From assembly GCF_946892675.1 (NCBI RefSeq), contig NZ_CAMPOV010000001.1, forward strand, positions 1,710,033 through 1,774,032: a stretch of DNA of 64,000 nt, read 5' to 3'. This document shows, in pieces, positions 44,839 to 53,192 of this stretch. Position 1 is the stretch's first letter. The number at the start of each line of letters is the position of its first letter. The DNA is from Arthrobacter sp. Marseille-P9274. GTDB lineage: Bacteria; Actinomycetota; Actinomycetes; Actinomycetales; Micrococcaceae. The notes below the pieces were generated by a model that was not told the DNA's origin, searched no databases, and saw nothing but the letters and a program-made list of their open reading frames with translations. Both the position numbers and the translations under genes were made by a program.

Positions 44839-46062
44839 GTGCCGCGCATCGAGCAGTTCCGACGTGCTCTGAAAGTCCTTTCCGACCATGCCTCCAATCT
44901 CCTGCTAGAACGCAGGGTGCGCCAGCAGCTGGCATCGGCCGCGCCTGCTACCGCTCAGGGGTACGACGCCGTGATCTACTTCGCGGACGACGTTGCCAGC
45001 GCGTATCAAGTGCGGCAGTGGTTCGGTCCGATGTCCAGGCTCGCGAGGACGCACCCCGTGGCCGTGCTCTGCCACCGACCGTCCACGGCCGCCGCGCTCC
45101 TCAAGGACGCCCCGCTGCCCGTCTACCTGGCCACCGGTATCACGCAGGTCGAGGATTTCGTCCGGACCCGCGGTACCAGGGTTGTCTTCTACGTCAACAA
45201 CAACCAGGCGAATTTCACCGTCCTGCGGCTCACCTCGCCGATCCATATCCATCTGAGCCACGGTGAGAGCGACAAGATCTCCATGGCCTCCAACCAGCTG
45301 AAGGCCTACGACCACTGCTTCATCGCCGGCGAAGCTTCGCGGCGCAGGATCGAGGCCGCGGTCAGGCATCTGCGGCCCGGGAGCCTGGTCGAAATCGGCC
45401 GGCCGCAGCTGGACGATTTCGTCGAGGGCACCGATGGCGACGTCCTGAAGGGAAGGACTGGCACGACGCGGCGCGCTACCGTCCTGTACGCCCCCACGTG
45501 GGAAGGCGACCGCCCGGCCATGGCCTACGGCTCCCTCGTGTCGCACGGACCGGCGCTGGTCGAAGCCATTCTGGCGAGCAGCGAATACCGCCTGGTCTTC
45601 CGCCCCCATCCCCGGAGCGGAACCCGGCTCGCGGCGCACGGCCAGGCCGTCGACCGGATCGCAGCGATGATCAGGGCGGCCGCCAAGGCGCAGCCCGATG
45701 CGGGGCACTACGTCGACGACCGCCCGGATTTTGCCGAGTCCTTCACGGAAGCCGACGTCTGCATCTGCGATATCTCCGCGATGGCGATGGACTGGCTGCC
45801 GCGGGGCAAGCCGCTGCTGGTCACCCTGCCGGCCGATGCCGGGGCCGCGGTCGACCGGAACGGAATCGCCGGCGTCGTACCCCTGCTCGACGCCGGCGAC
45901 AGCGGCAACATTGTGCAGGTCCTGCACGATCTCGAGGCCGCTCCGGTCAGCCAGGAACAGCTGGACCTGGTCCACCGGATCTTCGGCGACACCGCCCCCT
46001 ACGCCAGCACGCGGCGCTTTATCAGCGCCTTCGAAAGGGCCTTGGCGGAGGCCGGCCTGTAG
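44839..46062 (+). CDS. TagF-like CDP-glycerol glycerophosphotransferase family protein, divergent
   Basis: 407 residues from GTG 44839, with CAGGAG seven bases upstream. The GT-B-like core has HLSHGESDK near residue 137, VFRPHPRSG near 254 and CDISAMAMDW near 310. These correspond to the HG, LHP and TDYSS elements of TagF, the last being altered (CDISA). It may add a first glycerol phosphate or be a specialised transferase; activity cannot be assumed. It diverges from the Stealth gene across a 157-base gap (44682-44838) that must hold promoters for both directions. Confidence 0.78.
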   Translation: MPRIEQFRRALKVLSDHASNLLLERRVRQQLASAAPATAQGYDAVIYFADDVASAYQVRQWFGPMSRLARTHPVAVLCHRPSTAAALLKDAPLPVYLATGITQVEDFVRTRGTRVVFYVNNNQANFTVLRLTSPIHIHLSHGESDKISMASNQLKAYDHCFIAGEASRRRIEAAVRHLRPGSLVEIGRPQLDDFVEGTDGDVLKGRTGTTRRATVLYAPTWEGDRPAMAYGSLVSHGPALVEAILASSEYRLVFRPHPRSGTRLAAHGQAVDRIAAMIRAAAKAQPDAGHYVDDRPDFAESFTEADVCICDISAMAMDWLPRGKPLLVTLPADAGAAVDRNGIAGVVPLLDAGDSGNIVQVLHDLEAAPVSQEQLDLVHRIFGDTAPYASTRRFISAFERALAEAGL

Positions 46063-46104
46063 AATAGCGGGCACTGCGAAGTTGGGGTCCCAAAAAACGC
46101 CGAC

Positions 46105-46110
46105 AGGAGG
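46105..46110 (+). promoter_or_regulatory. Shine-Dalgarno site deciding a non-canonical start
   Basis: AGGAGG, a perfect ribosome-binding site. Six bases on is ATT (46117) and three bases on is CTG (46114). No ATG, GTG or TTG follows it in the acyltransferase frame until GTG 46195. Confidence 0.75.
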
Positions 46111-46116
46111 CTTCTG

Positions 46117-48192
46117 ATTTCAGCCGAACAGTCAAAAGCGGACGGCCGGAAAACCGGTTTCCGCGCCGATATCCAGGGCCTCCGCGCCATCGCGGTGGGT
46201 CTGGTCGTTGTCTATCATTTGTGGCCCGAACGGCTCACCGGTGGCTACGTGGGCGTGGACGTCTTCTTCGTGATTTCGGGCTTCCTGATCACGTCCCACC
46301 TCATCAAGAAACCGCCGCGGACGCCCAAGGACCTGGCGCAGTTCTACGGCCGGCGGATCCGGCGCCTGCTGCCGGCGGCCTTCGTGGTGCTGGCGGCGAC
46401 CGCTGCAGCCGCCCGCCTGGTCGCACCGCCGACCCTGTGGGAAGGCATCGCCAAAGAAGTCATCGCTTCCGCCCTCTATGTGCAGAACTGGGTCCTGGCC
46501 GGCAGTTCGGTTGACTATCTGGCCGTGGAAAACGAACCGACCCCCACCCAGCACTTCTGGTCCCTGTCGGTGGAAGAACAGTTCTACTTCTTGTGGCCCG
46601 TCCTCATCCTGGCGGTATTTTGGGCCGCCGGCAGGGCGCGCCTGAAACCCATGGCGCTGGTGCGCCCAGCGGTCGCGATGGTGTTCGCCGCCTCGCTGGC
46701 CTTCTCCGTCTATGCCACGGCCACCGAGCCGGGCAGCGCCTACTTCATTACCCCAACGCGCATGTGGGAACTGGCGGCCGGCGGGATGATCGCCACCTTG
46801 ACTCCGCTCGCCGCAACCAGGCTCAACCCGGCCGCCAACGCGATCCTCGCCTGGATCGGTGTAGCCGCGATCGTCATTGCCGGACTGACCTTTACGGATG
46901 CGACGCCGTTCCCGGGCTATGCGGCCGCGCTGCCGGTACTTGGTACGGCCCTAGTGATCCTCGCCGCGTCCGGGCACAGGCTGTCACCGGCGACCATGTT
47001 CGCGGCCCGTCCAATTCAATGGCTAGGCGGTGTATCGTACTCCGTCTATCTCTGGCATTGGCCCCTGATCGTGCTGCTCCCCTACATCAGCGGCGGGAAC
47101 CTGGGCTGGCTGGACAAGCTGGTCATCCTCGCCGCGACCTTGGTACTGGCCGCGCTCAGCAAGACGTTTATCGAGGACCGCTTCAGCTTCACGCGGGCGG
47201 CCCAGAGCCTGGTCCCAACCTACAGATTCGCCGCCGCCGGAATGGCAGTCCTGGTCGCCGCCGGCGGCCTGCAACTGGCTGAAGTCGGTTTCCGCACTCA
47301 ACAGGCGCAGCAGCAGTTGGCCGCTGCGGAAAACAGCAATGATCCGTGCCTGGGGGCCGCGGCAGTCGCCAATGGGGCCGAGGAATGCCAGCCGGACCCC
47401 GATGTCCCGCTGGTCCCTGATCCGGCCTTGGCCAAGGAGGATCGTCCAGCCGCCTACGCGGACCAGTGCTGGTCCAACTCTCCGTTTACTGATCGTCCCG
47501 TCTGCGAATACGGCGACGGCGAGACACAGGTTGCACTGGTGGGCAATTCGCACGCTGGCCACTGGCTGCCCGCGCTGCAGGTCCTGGCGGAGAAGAACGA
47601 CTGGACCATCTCGACTTACCTGGTGTCACGCTGCAACCCGACGGACGTTCCCCTGCAGTTCGACACCCAGGAGAAGACCGACAATTGCCGGGAGTACGGC
47701 GACTGGGTCCTCGATCAAACAACGGGCGGCCAGTACGACCTGGTGGTCACCTCCGAACGGCAGTCGGTTCCGGTGCAGGGCGAGTCCTGGAAGACGACGG
47801 AAGAGCCCGCCGTCGAAGGCTACCTGTCCTATCTGGCCGAATGGGACAAGGCCGGCACCAACGTCCTCGTCATTAAGGATCCGCCCTATCCGGGCAACGA
47901 GATCAGCTCGATTCCCGACTGCCTGGCCGAGAACGACGGCGATGCTGCCGCCTGCAGCGGTACCCCGAGTGAGTGGCACTGGATAGATCCCCTGTATACC
48001 GCGGCCCGCGAGCTCGGTTCCCGGCACATCGGAACGGTGAACCTGGACGGCTATTTCTGCCCCAAGGGATCCTGCGAGGGCGCTATCGGGTCCGTCGTCA
48101 CATACTCCGACGGCTCGCACATCACGGCAACCTACGCCAAGACGCTCGCGCCCTACCTCGAGCAACCCATCAGGGACGCGCTGAGGGGCTAG
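46117..48192 (+). CDS. Membrane O-acyltransferase with C-terminal SGNH domain (OafA type)
   Basis: Acylates cell-surface sugars. About 691 residues if translation begins at ATT 46117. The N-terminal acyltransferase-3 domain starts with the conserved FRADIQGLRAIAVG and continues GVDVFFVISGFLIT, then about ten membrane helices to residue 400. The extracytoplasmic SGNH hydrolase-like domain has GNSHAGHW near 495 and SDGSHIT near 665. The only canonical in-frame start (GTG 46195) would cut inside the conserved first motif, so a rare start codon served by AGGAGG at 46105-46110 is likely. It lies 54 bases after the TagF-like gene in the same direction and probably in one operon. Confidence 0.88.
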   Translation: MSAEQSKADGRKTGFRADIQGLRAIAVGLVVVYHLWPERLTGGYVGVDVFFVISGFLITSHLIKKPPRTPKDLAQFYGRRIRRLLPAAFVVLAATAAAARLVAPPTLWEGIAKEVIASALYVQNWVLAGSSVDYLAVENEPTPTQHFWSLSVEEQFYFLWPVLILAVFWAAGRARLKPMALVRPAVAMVFAASLAFSVYATATEPGSAYFITPTRMWELAAGGMIATLTPLAATRLNPAANAILAWIGVAAIVIAGLTFTDATPFPGYAAALPVLGTALVILAASGHRLSPATMFAARPIQWLGGVSYSVYLWHWPLIVLLPYISGGNLGWLDKLVILAATLVLAALSKTFIEDRFSFTRAAQSLVPTYRFAAAGMAVLVAAGGLQLAEVGFRTQQAQQQLAAAENSNDPCLGAAAVANGAEECQPDPDVPLVPDPALAKEDRPAAYADQCWSNSPFTDRPVCEYGDGETQVALVGNSHAGHWLPALQVLAEKNDWTISTYLVSRCNPTDVPLQFDTQEKTDNCREYGDWVLDQTTGGQYDLVVTSERQSVPVQGESWKTTEEPAVEGYLSYLAEWDKAGTNVLVIKDPPYPGNEISSIPDCLAENDGDAAACSGTPSEWHWIDPLYTAARELGSRHIGTVNLDGYFCPKGSCEGAIGSVVTYSDGSHITATYAKTLAPYLEQPIRDALRG

Positions 48193-48240
48193 GGTTTGGG
48201 CGCCCGGAGCCGATTCCCCGGCTCCGGGCGGGCCGCTGCC

Positions 48241-50091
48241 CTATACGAGTTTCAGGCTCAGGGAGGCGTGGGCCGTGGCGTACGGCCTCCAGGACGGTCC
48301 GGGCCCGGGAAACCCGACGCGGAATGACTTCAGTACGTTGTTCCCCTGCACTTGCAGGAAAATATCCAGCTCGTTGTTGTCCTGGGGCACATCGCGCGCG
48401 ATTTCGTCCGGAGCCACCTCCGCCCTGATGCCGAGGCGGCCCGGTCCCCGTGCCTCGACCTCGGCGGGAAAGAATGCCGGCGCCCCGCCGGACCGTCGCC
48501 CGATCACCAGGTTCGCCCGGAGAATCTCCTCCGCGGCCGGCCCGGACTGCTGCGCCCAGAGAATGTCGCCGGCGATGCCAAAGCCGCCCGCGGCGGTGTA
48601 AAAGAGTTCCTCGAGCCGGAAGTCCAGATGGGTCAGGATCAGCCGCTCCAGGCGCTGGCGCCACGCCGTGCGGATCGTCCGGGCCCAGTGCTCCAGGACT
48701 GCTTCGTTGGAGAATCTCTCACTCCGCTCCCAGGCGGCGGCGCCCAGCCGGCGGGCAAGATCGTCGTCGTCGCAGAGCCGGATGACGCGTTCAGCTGCGG
48801 CTGCCACGTCCCGTGCAGGAACGAGGAACCCGTTGACGCCGTCCTCGATAACGTCGCTGGGGCCGTAGCGGATGTCGTAGGAAACCGGTGGGCAGCCGCG
48901 GCCCAGGCTTTCCATCAGGGAGAGCGGCTGGCCTTCGTTGCGGCTGGTCAGCAGCGAAAACCGCGCGGTCTCGAACTGGGCCGCCGCGTTGGGTGTGTGG
49001 CCGTGCAGGCGCACGGAGTCCTGCAGCCCGAGCGCGTCAATCTTTGCCTGCAGCTCGTCACGGAGCGAACCCGTCCCGTAAATGTCCAGGCGGACCAGCG
49101 GCCGCTGCTGATGCACTCGGGCCATGACCTCGACGGCGTGCGGAACGTTTTTCTGTGCCTCCAGCCGGCACACCATGACTCCCCGGTTCGGAACCCGCGC
49201 GGCGAAATCCGGGAGCACCTCGCTCCGCGGTTTGGGGTTGGACACCGTGAAGAGGTTCGTAGACTTTCCGAAGCGGGCCTCGTAGTCCTGGCGCTGCTTC
49301 CGAGTCAAAAAGACCAGTCCGTCCCAGGCCAGGCTGTTCTCATGGATCGGCTTCTGGCCCGTGGCCAGCTTGCCGAGGAAAGGATCTCCGCCACCACCGA
49401 TGTGGCTGTTGTGGAGCACCATGAGCTTGATGATGTTGGGCTCGTCGAGAGGTGCCACGACCGGGCCGGCGAAGGAGCTGTCGACGATGAAGGCGGCCGG
49501 TTGTCCCCCGGCCAGTTGCCTCATCCAGAATCGATAGAAGTCCCCCGCCCGTCGCCACTGGGCCCTTGCAGTACCTGTTTCGTCGGTCAGTGTCAGGAAG
49601 CGCCCCTTGCTCGCGCCGTCCCGTGTCTGAGGTGTCTCATCGCGCAGGAACTCGGTTCCATCGGGGCGATAGAAGTGCCGTGCGGCCACTGTGGTGCCGT
49701 CGGGCCGGAGGAATGCCCGGGAGTAAATGTTCCCCTCCGGATCGAGCACTACTTCCGGAAGGCCCCGCTCGCCGTCATCGACGGGGACGGCGACAGGCTT
49801 GGGGCCGTCGACCTCACTGGCAGCTGCTGCACGGTAATACTGGAAGACGTTGAGGACCTCGGTGTCGTGGGCAAGTTTGCCCTGGGCGCGCAGCCGCTCG
49901 ACCGTGGAGGCGTAACTGGATTTCACGTCAAACGTCAGGATCGTGGCCCGGTGCCCCGCCTGGCCAAAAGCACCGGCCCGGTGCAGGCTCATGGTGGTCA
50001 TGCCCCCGAAGTTGTCGGCAATGCCCCACAGCACCATGAAATACTTCATGTCCGGAAGGCGCGCCTCCCCGGTTTCCTGCACGCCGCTCAC
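48241..50091 (-). CDS. Glycosyltransferase family 4, TagE-like
   Basis: Probably decorates the polymer with a sugar from a UDP-sugar. About 616 residues from GTG 50091, which overlaps the upstream stop (GTGA); ATG 50049 (MKYFMVLWG) is an alternative. The GT4 core has MVCRLEAQKNVPHAVEV, IYGTGSLRDEL and the donor-site run EGQPLSLMESLGRGCPPVSYD, as in TagE poly(glycerol-phosphate) glucosyltransferases. The last 90 residues (LVIGRRSGG ... LSLKLV) are a separate beta-rich domain that matches the neighbouring 126-residue protein. It converges on the acyltransferase gene. Confidence 0.85.
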   Translation of the reverse strand: MSGVQETGEARLPDMKYFMVLWGIADNFGGMTTMSLHRAGAFGQAGHRATILTFDVKSSYASTVERLRAQGKLAHDTEVLNVFQYYRAAAASEVDGPKPVAVPVDDGERGLPEVVLDPEGNIYSRAFLRPDGTTVAARHFYRPDGTEFLRDETPQTRDGASKGRFLTLTDETGTARAQWRRAGDFYRFWMRQLAGGQPAAFIVDSSFAGPVVAPLDEPNIIKLMVLHNSHIGGGGDPFLGKLATGQKPIHENSLAWDGLVFLTRKQRQDYEARFGKSTNLFTVSNPKPRSEVLPDFAARVPNRGVMVCRLEAQKNVPHAVEVMARVHQQRPLVRLDIYGTGSLRDELQAKIDALGLQDSVRLHGHTPNAAAQFETARFSLLTSRNEGQPLSLMESLGRGCPPVSYDIRYGPSDVIEDGVNGFLVPARDVAAAAERVIRLCDDDDLARRLGAAAWERSERFSNEAVLEHWARTIRTAWRQRLERLILTHLDFRLEELFYTAAGGFGIAGDILWAQQSGPAAEEILRANLVIGRRSGGAPAFFPAEVEARGPGRLGIRAEVAPDEIARDVPQDNNELDIFLQVQGNNVLKSFRVGFPGPGPSWRPYATAHASLSLKLV

Positions 50092-50468
50092 GAGTCCTTC
50101 CTCTTCAGGCTCAAGTTGCCCAGCTTGGTCGGGTAAGGAAGCCAGTGCGCCACGCTCCGGTCCCATGCGACGCGGGTCCGCGTCTCCTGGCCGGAACCAC
50201 GGCCGATGAAATACACGTCGGCCAGATTGTCGCCGGCGATGTCGAGCGCAGTGAGCGGAATCCGGCCGGAAACCTCCAGCTGCTGGCCCTTCCCTGTCCA
50301 TTGAGCCGGGTATTCAGTCTCCGACTTCGTCTTCCTGCCGACAACGACGAACGCCGCCGCTTCCAAATCGACGTTGGCCAGCCAAGCCATACCTCGCAAG
50401 GTCAGCTCACCCGCGGCACTGATGCCGGTCTTCGTCAATTCGAACCCTCCAGACGATGCAGTAGGCAA
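50088..50468 (-). CDS. Free-standing small beta-domain protein of the glycopolymer locus
   Basis: 126 residues with no signal peptide or membrane helix and a strand-rich pattern. Its core reads FVVVGRKTKSETEYPAQW, then VYFIGRGSGQETRTRV and WLPYPTKLGNLSLKRK. The same arrangement is seen at the C-terminus of the next gene's glycosyltransferase and inside the N-terminus of the tandem TagF-like protein. It is translationally coupled to the glycosyltransferase by GTGA (50088-50091), so the two probably work together. I do not recognise a named family. A polymer-binding or assembly role is an inference. Confidence 0.78.
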   Translation of the reverse strand: MPTASSGGFELTKTGISAAGELTLRGMAWLANVDLEAAAFVVVGRKTKSETEYPAQWTGKGQQLEVSGRIPLTALDIAGDNLADVYFIGRGSGQETRTRVAWDRSVAHWLPYPTKLGNLSLKRKDS

Positions 50469-50594
50469 AGGTACTCCCCAAAGGTCAATCAGATGATGTT
50501 ACGCACGCGCAGTTCGGCACCAACCCTATCGTCACCATCGAATCCTCGCGCCGTTCGAACCGCAGCCATCGCGAATTCAGTAAGATGTCACCTG

Positions 50595-53192
50595 ATGTTT
50601 CCCCCAAACCGTCGCAAGGACCACGACTTGACTGATCTTTTTGCACTGCCCGGCCGTACGTTGCGAGAGGGGAAGCGCAACCTACGGAAATCCCTCAAGC
50701 CGGTGGCGAAGGCCCTCCTGCCCACCGTGGCCAGCATCGCCGGCGAAACCATAGCGCGGCGCAAGCCAGCGCGCGTAGCTGCGGCCCGCGTCCCTGCAGT
50801 GGCCACCGAACCGGCCCCGGTGGCACCGTCAATCATCGATACCGTCGCAGGCGGCGGCTCACTGGCCCCGACGATCATCCGGGAAGCACGCTCCAGCATT
50901 GCAGCAGGGGAGGCACAAACCGTGCTCTCCGCGGGCCACAGCCTGCGTGCATCCGGCTCTCCGGCCAATGTCGTACGGAGCCTGCGGGGCATGGCCCTGC
51001 TGGTGATCTCCGGCACCGACCTGGCCTGGCGCGAGTTCCGCGGCATCGACGATGACCGCATCGTCAATCTGTGCCCGGCGGAATACTTCGCCGCAGCGTT
51101 CGGCCAGGCGCCTGACGAGGCCGCCAAAATCCTCGAGCGGCTCCTGGCCAATCAGGGGCACGAAGACTGGTCGCCGGCCGACCTGCTATCCGTCGCACGG
51201 ATGGCGTTCGCCAGGAACCAGTTGGACGCGGCGCGGCTCCTGGCCGTCCACGGCCTGCACAGGCCGCCGCATGCCCTGACGCGTCTCCAACACCGTGAAC
51301 TGGAACGCCTGCAGACCTGGTTTCCGGAAGGCTCGCGACGGAGACCCTTGGAGAAGCCGCAGGCTGCGGTGAACTTTGGCCTGCTCAGTTACCAGCAGCC
51401 GGATGCATGGTCACGGAATGTCGGTGACTACATCCAGACCCTGTCTTCTATCGGACACCTGGTCCGGCACAGCAACCTCGAATTCGTCGGCGATCCGGAC
51501 CTCGTGCAGTTCCTGGAGAACGCACGTTCCCGCGTCAAGGATGAGCGTCGGCTCGATACTGCGGGGGCAACTGTGGGCGTCGTCGAGACATTCCGGGACG
51601 CCAGCACGCTGCAGGACATACCCGAAATCACTTGGGCCTTCGCCTTCGGGTGGTACATGCACCACACCTTCGGCCAGACGTTCAACTTCCCGTTCCACCC
51701 CAACATCCGCCCGATCTTTGTCTCGTTCCACGTCAACAAGCCGGACATGCTGACGCCGGAAGCGATCAAGTACCTGAAAAAATACGGCCCGGTCGGTTGC
51801 CGGGACTGGCAAACCGTGGCGCTGCTGCGGGCAGCACGTGTTCCTGCCTTCTTCTCGGGCTGCATGACGACCACGGTAGACACCGTCTTCCGCCGCGACG
51901 GCAGCGACGACCGCACGGCAACGGCGTTCGTGGATGCGCCCAAGACGGGTGAGGGGGACGTCCTGCTGCAGACGCAGCGAAGCATGCGCGAGATGCCGTT
52001 CGCGGCCAAGCTTGGCACCGCCGTCGAGTGGGTCGGCAATTACCACGAGCGCTACCGCTACATTTCGACCTCCCGGCTGCATTGCTTCCTTCCTGCCCGG
52101 TCTGTCGGCTGCGAAGTCGAGTTCCATCCAAAAAACCCGTCCGATGTCCGCTTCGGCGGGCTCATCGGTACTACCCCGCAGGACTTCGACAAGATCCGGC
52201 AGGGCATCCTGGACAAGCTCGCCGCGGTCGTTCCCCTGATCGCGGGCGGCGCCTCCGAGGACGTTGTGTATGCAAAGTGGGCGGAGGTTTGCGCGCCCGC
52301 GATGGCTGAAGCCGACCGCTTCCTGGCCATGAAGCCTGCGGCCGAGCCGACCACTGAAGACATCAGCCTCATGGCCCGGAGCGCCGCTTCCTCGGTCGCC
52401 TCGGACGGCGGGGCCGTCGACGTCGTCATTGATTTGCGGCCCGGAAGGGCCGAATACCTGCAGCGGCTGGTTAACTCCATCGCAGCCTCGACCACGGCCG
52501 AAGTCAGGCTCTGGGTTCCGGATCATGACATCCCGGAGGAAGTGAAAAGCGGCTTAAGGCTGCCCTCCCCCTCGTTCAGCGTGCATTGGCTATCCGGGGC
52601 GGCGCTCAGCGGCGGGTTCGGCTCGGTGTCCGCGCAGCAGCGCCGGAACGTGCTGCTGGCCCTGGTCCCGGAGATCCTCACCGGAAGCAGGCGCGCCGTC
52701 TATATTAACGACGCCGTGATGCTGCGGGCCGACATCGCCGACCTACTGCGGGCGGAGCTCAACGGACAGGTCGTCGCCGCACGCGATGAGCACCGCAAGG
52801 GCTATCAGAGCGGCTTCCGGCTGCTCCGGTCCATTTCCATCCGGCACCGCAACGACCACGCGAAGGCGATGGAAATGGTGGCGGTGAGCCACGCCCTCCA
52901 CCCGTTCGATTTCCGCGTCTTCGACGCCTCGGTCCTGGTCATGGATCTGGAAGCCGCACGTTCGTCCGGCGTCGCCCGGAGCGTCGTCAGCCTCCTGGTG
53001 AACTACAAGATGGACTTCGGCGAGGCGTTGAACGCCGTCCTCGGAGCAGCACGGACCCCACTGGATCCGAAGTGGAATTATTCGCCGCTGCTCGGTGACG
53101 GGCACGACGCCAGGCTCGTCAACTGGCGGGACGGACGGAAACCGTGGAGCTCCGGCTACGCCCCGTTCGCCGAAGAGTGGCGCCGCCTATGA
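50595..53192 (+). CDS. Polysaccharide pyruvyltransferase-like protein fused to a GT8-like domain
   Basis: About 865 residues from ATG 50595; TTG 50628 (MTDLFALPGRTLRE), which has AAGGA upstream, is an alternative. After a basic, partly disordered N-terminus (1-260), residues about 262-560 resemble CsaB/WcaK-type pyruvyltransferases: VGDYIQTLSSIGHL near 275, VGCRDWQTVALLRAARVPAFFSGC and a STSRLHCFLPA block. Residues about 605-865 resemble GT8: RRAVYINDAVMLRADI, FDASVLVMDLEAAR, KWNYSPLLGDG and RKPWSSGYA. The GT8 DxD position reads NDA. It probably adds a pyruvyl ketal and perhaps a sugar. It overlaps the next gene by ATGA and diverges from the 126-residue protein gene over a 126-base gap. Confidence 0.78.
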   Translation: MFPPNRRKDHDLTDLFALPGRTLREGKRNLRKSLKPVAKALLPTVASIAGETIARRKPARVAAARVPAVATEPAPVAPSIIDTVAGGGSLAPTIIREARSSIAAGEAQTVLSAGHSLRASGSPANVVRSLRGMALLVISGTDLAWREFRGIDDDRIVNLCPAEYFAAAFGQAPDEAAKILERLLANQGHEDWSPADLLSVARMAFARNQLDAARLLAVHGLHRPPHALTRLQHRELERLQTWFPEGSRRRPLEKPQAAVNFGLLSYQQPDAWSRNVGDYIQTLSSIGHLVRHSNLEFVGDPDLVQFLENARSRVKDERRLDTAGATVGVVETFRDASTLQDIPEITWAFAFGWYMHHTFGQTFNFPFHPNIRPIFVSFHVNKPDMLTPEAIKYLKKYGPVGCRDWQTVALLRAARVPAFFSGCMTTTVDTVFRRDGSDDRTATAFVDAPKTGEGDVLLQTQRSMREMPFAAKLGTAVEWVGNYHERYRYISTSRLHCFLPARSVGCEVEFHPKNPSDVRFGGLIGTTPQDFDKIRQGILDKLAAVVPLIAGGASEDVVYAKWAEVCAPAMAEADRFLAMKPAAEPTTEDISLMARSAASSVASDGGAVDVVIDLRPGRAEYLQRLVNSIAASTTAEVRLWVPDHDIPEEVKSGLRLPSPSFSVHWLSGAALSGGFGSVSAQQRRNVLLALVPEILTGSRRAVYINDAVMLRADIADLLRAELNGQVVAARDEHRKGYQSGFRLLRSISIRHRNDHAKAMEMVAVSHALHPFDFRVFDASVLVMDLEAARSSGVARSVVSLLVNYKMDFGEALNAVLGAARTPLDPKWNYSPLLGDGHDARLVNWRDGRKPWSSGYAPFAEEWRRL

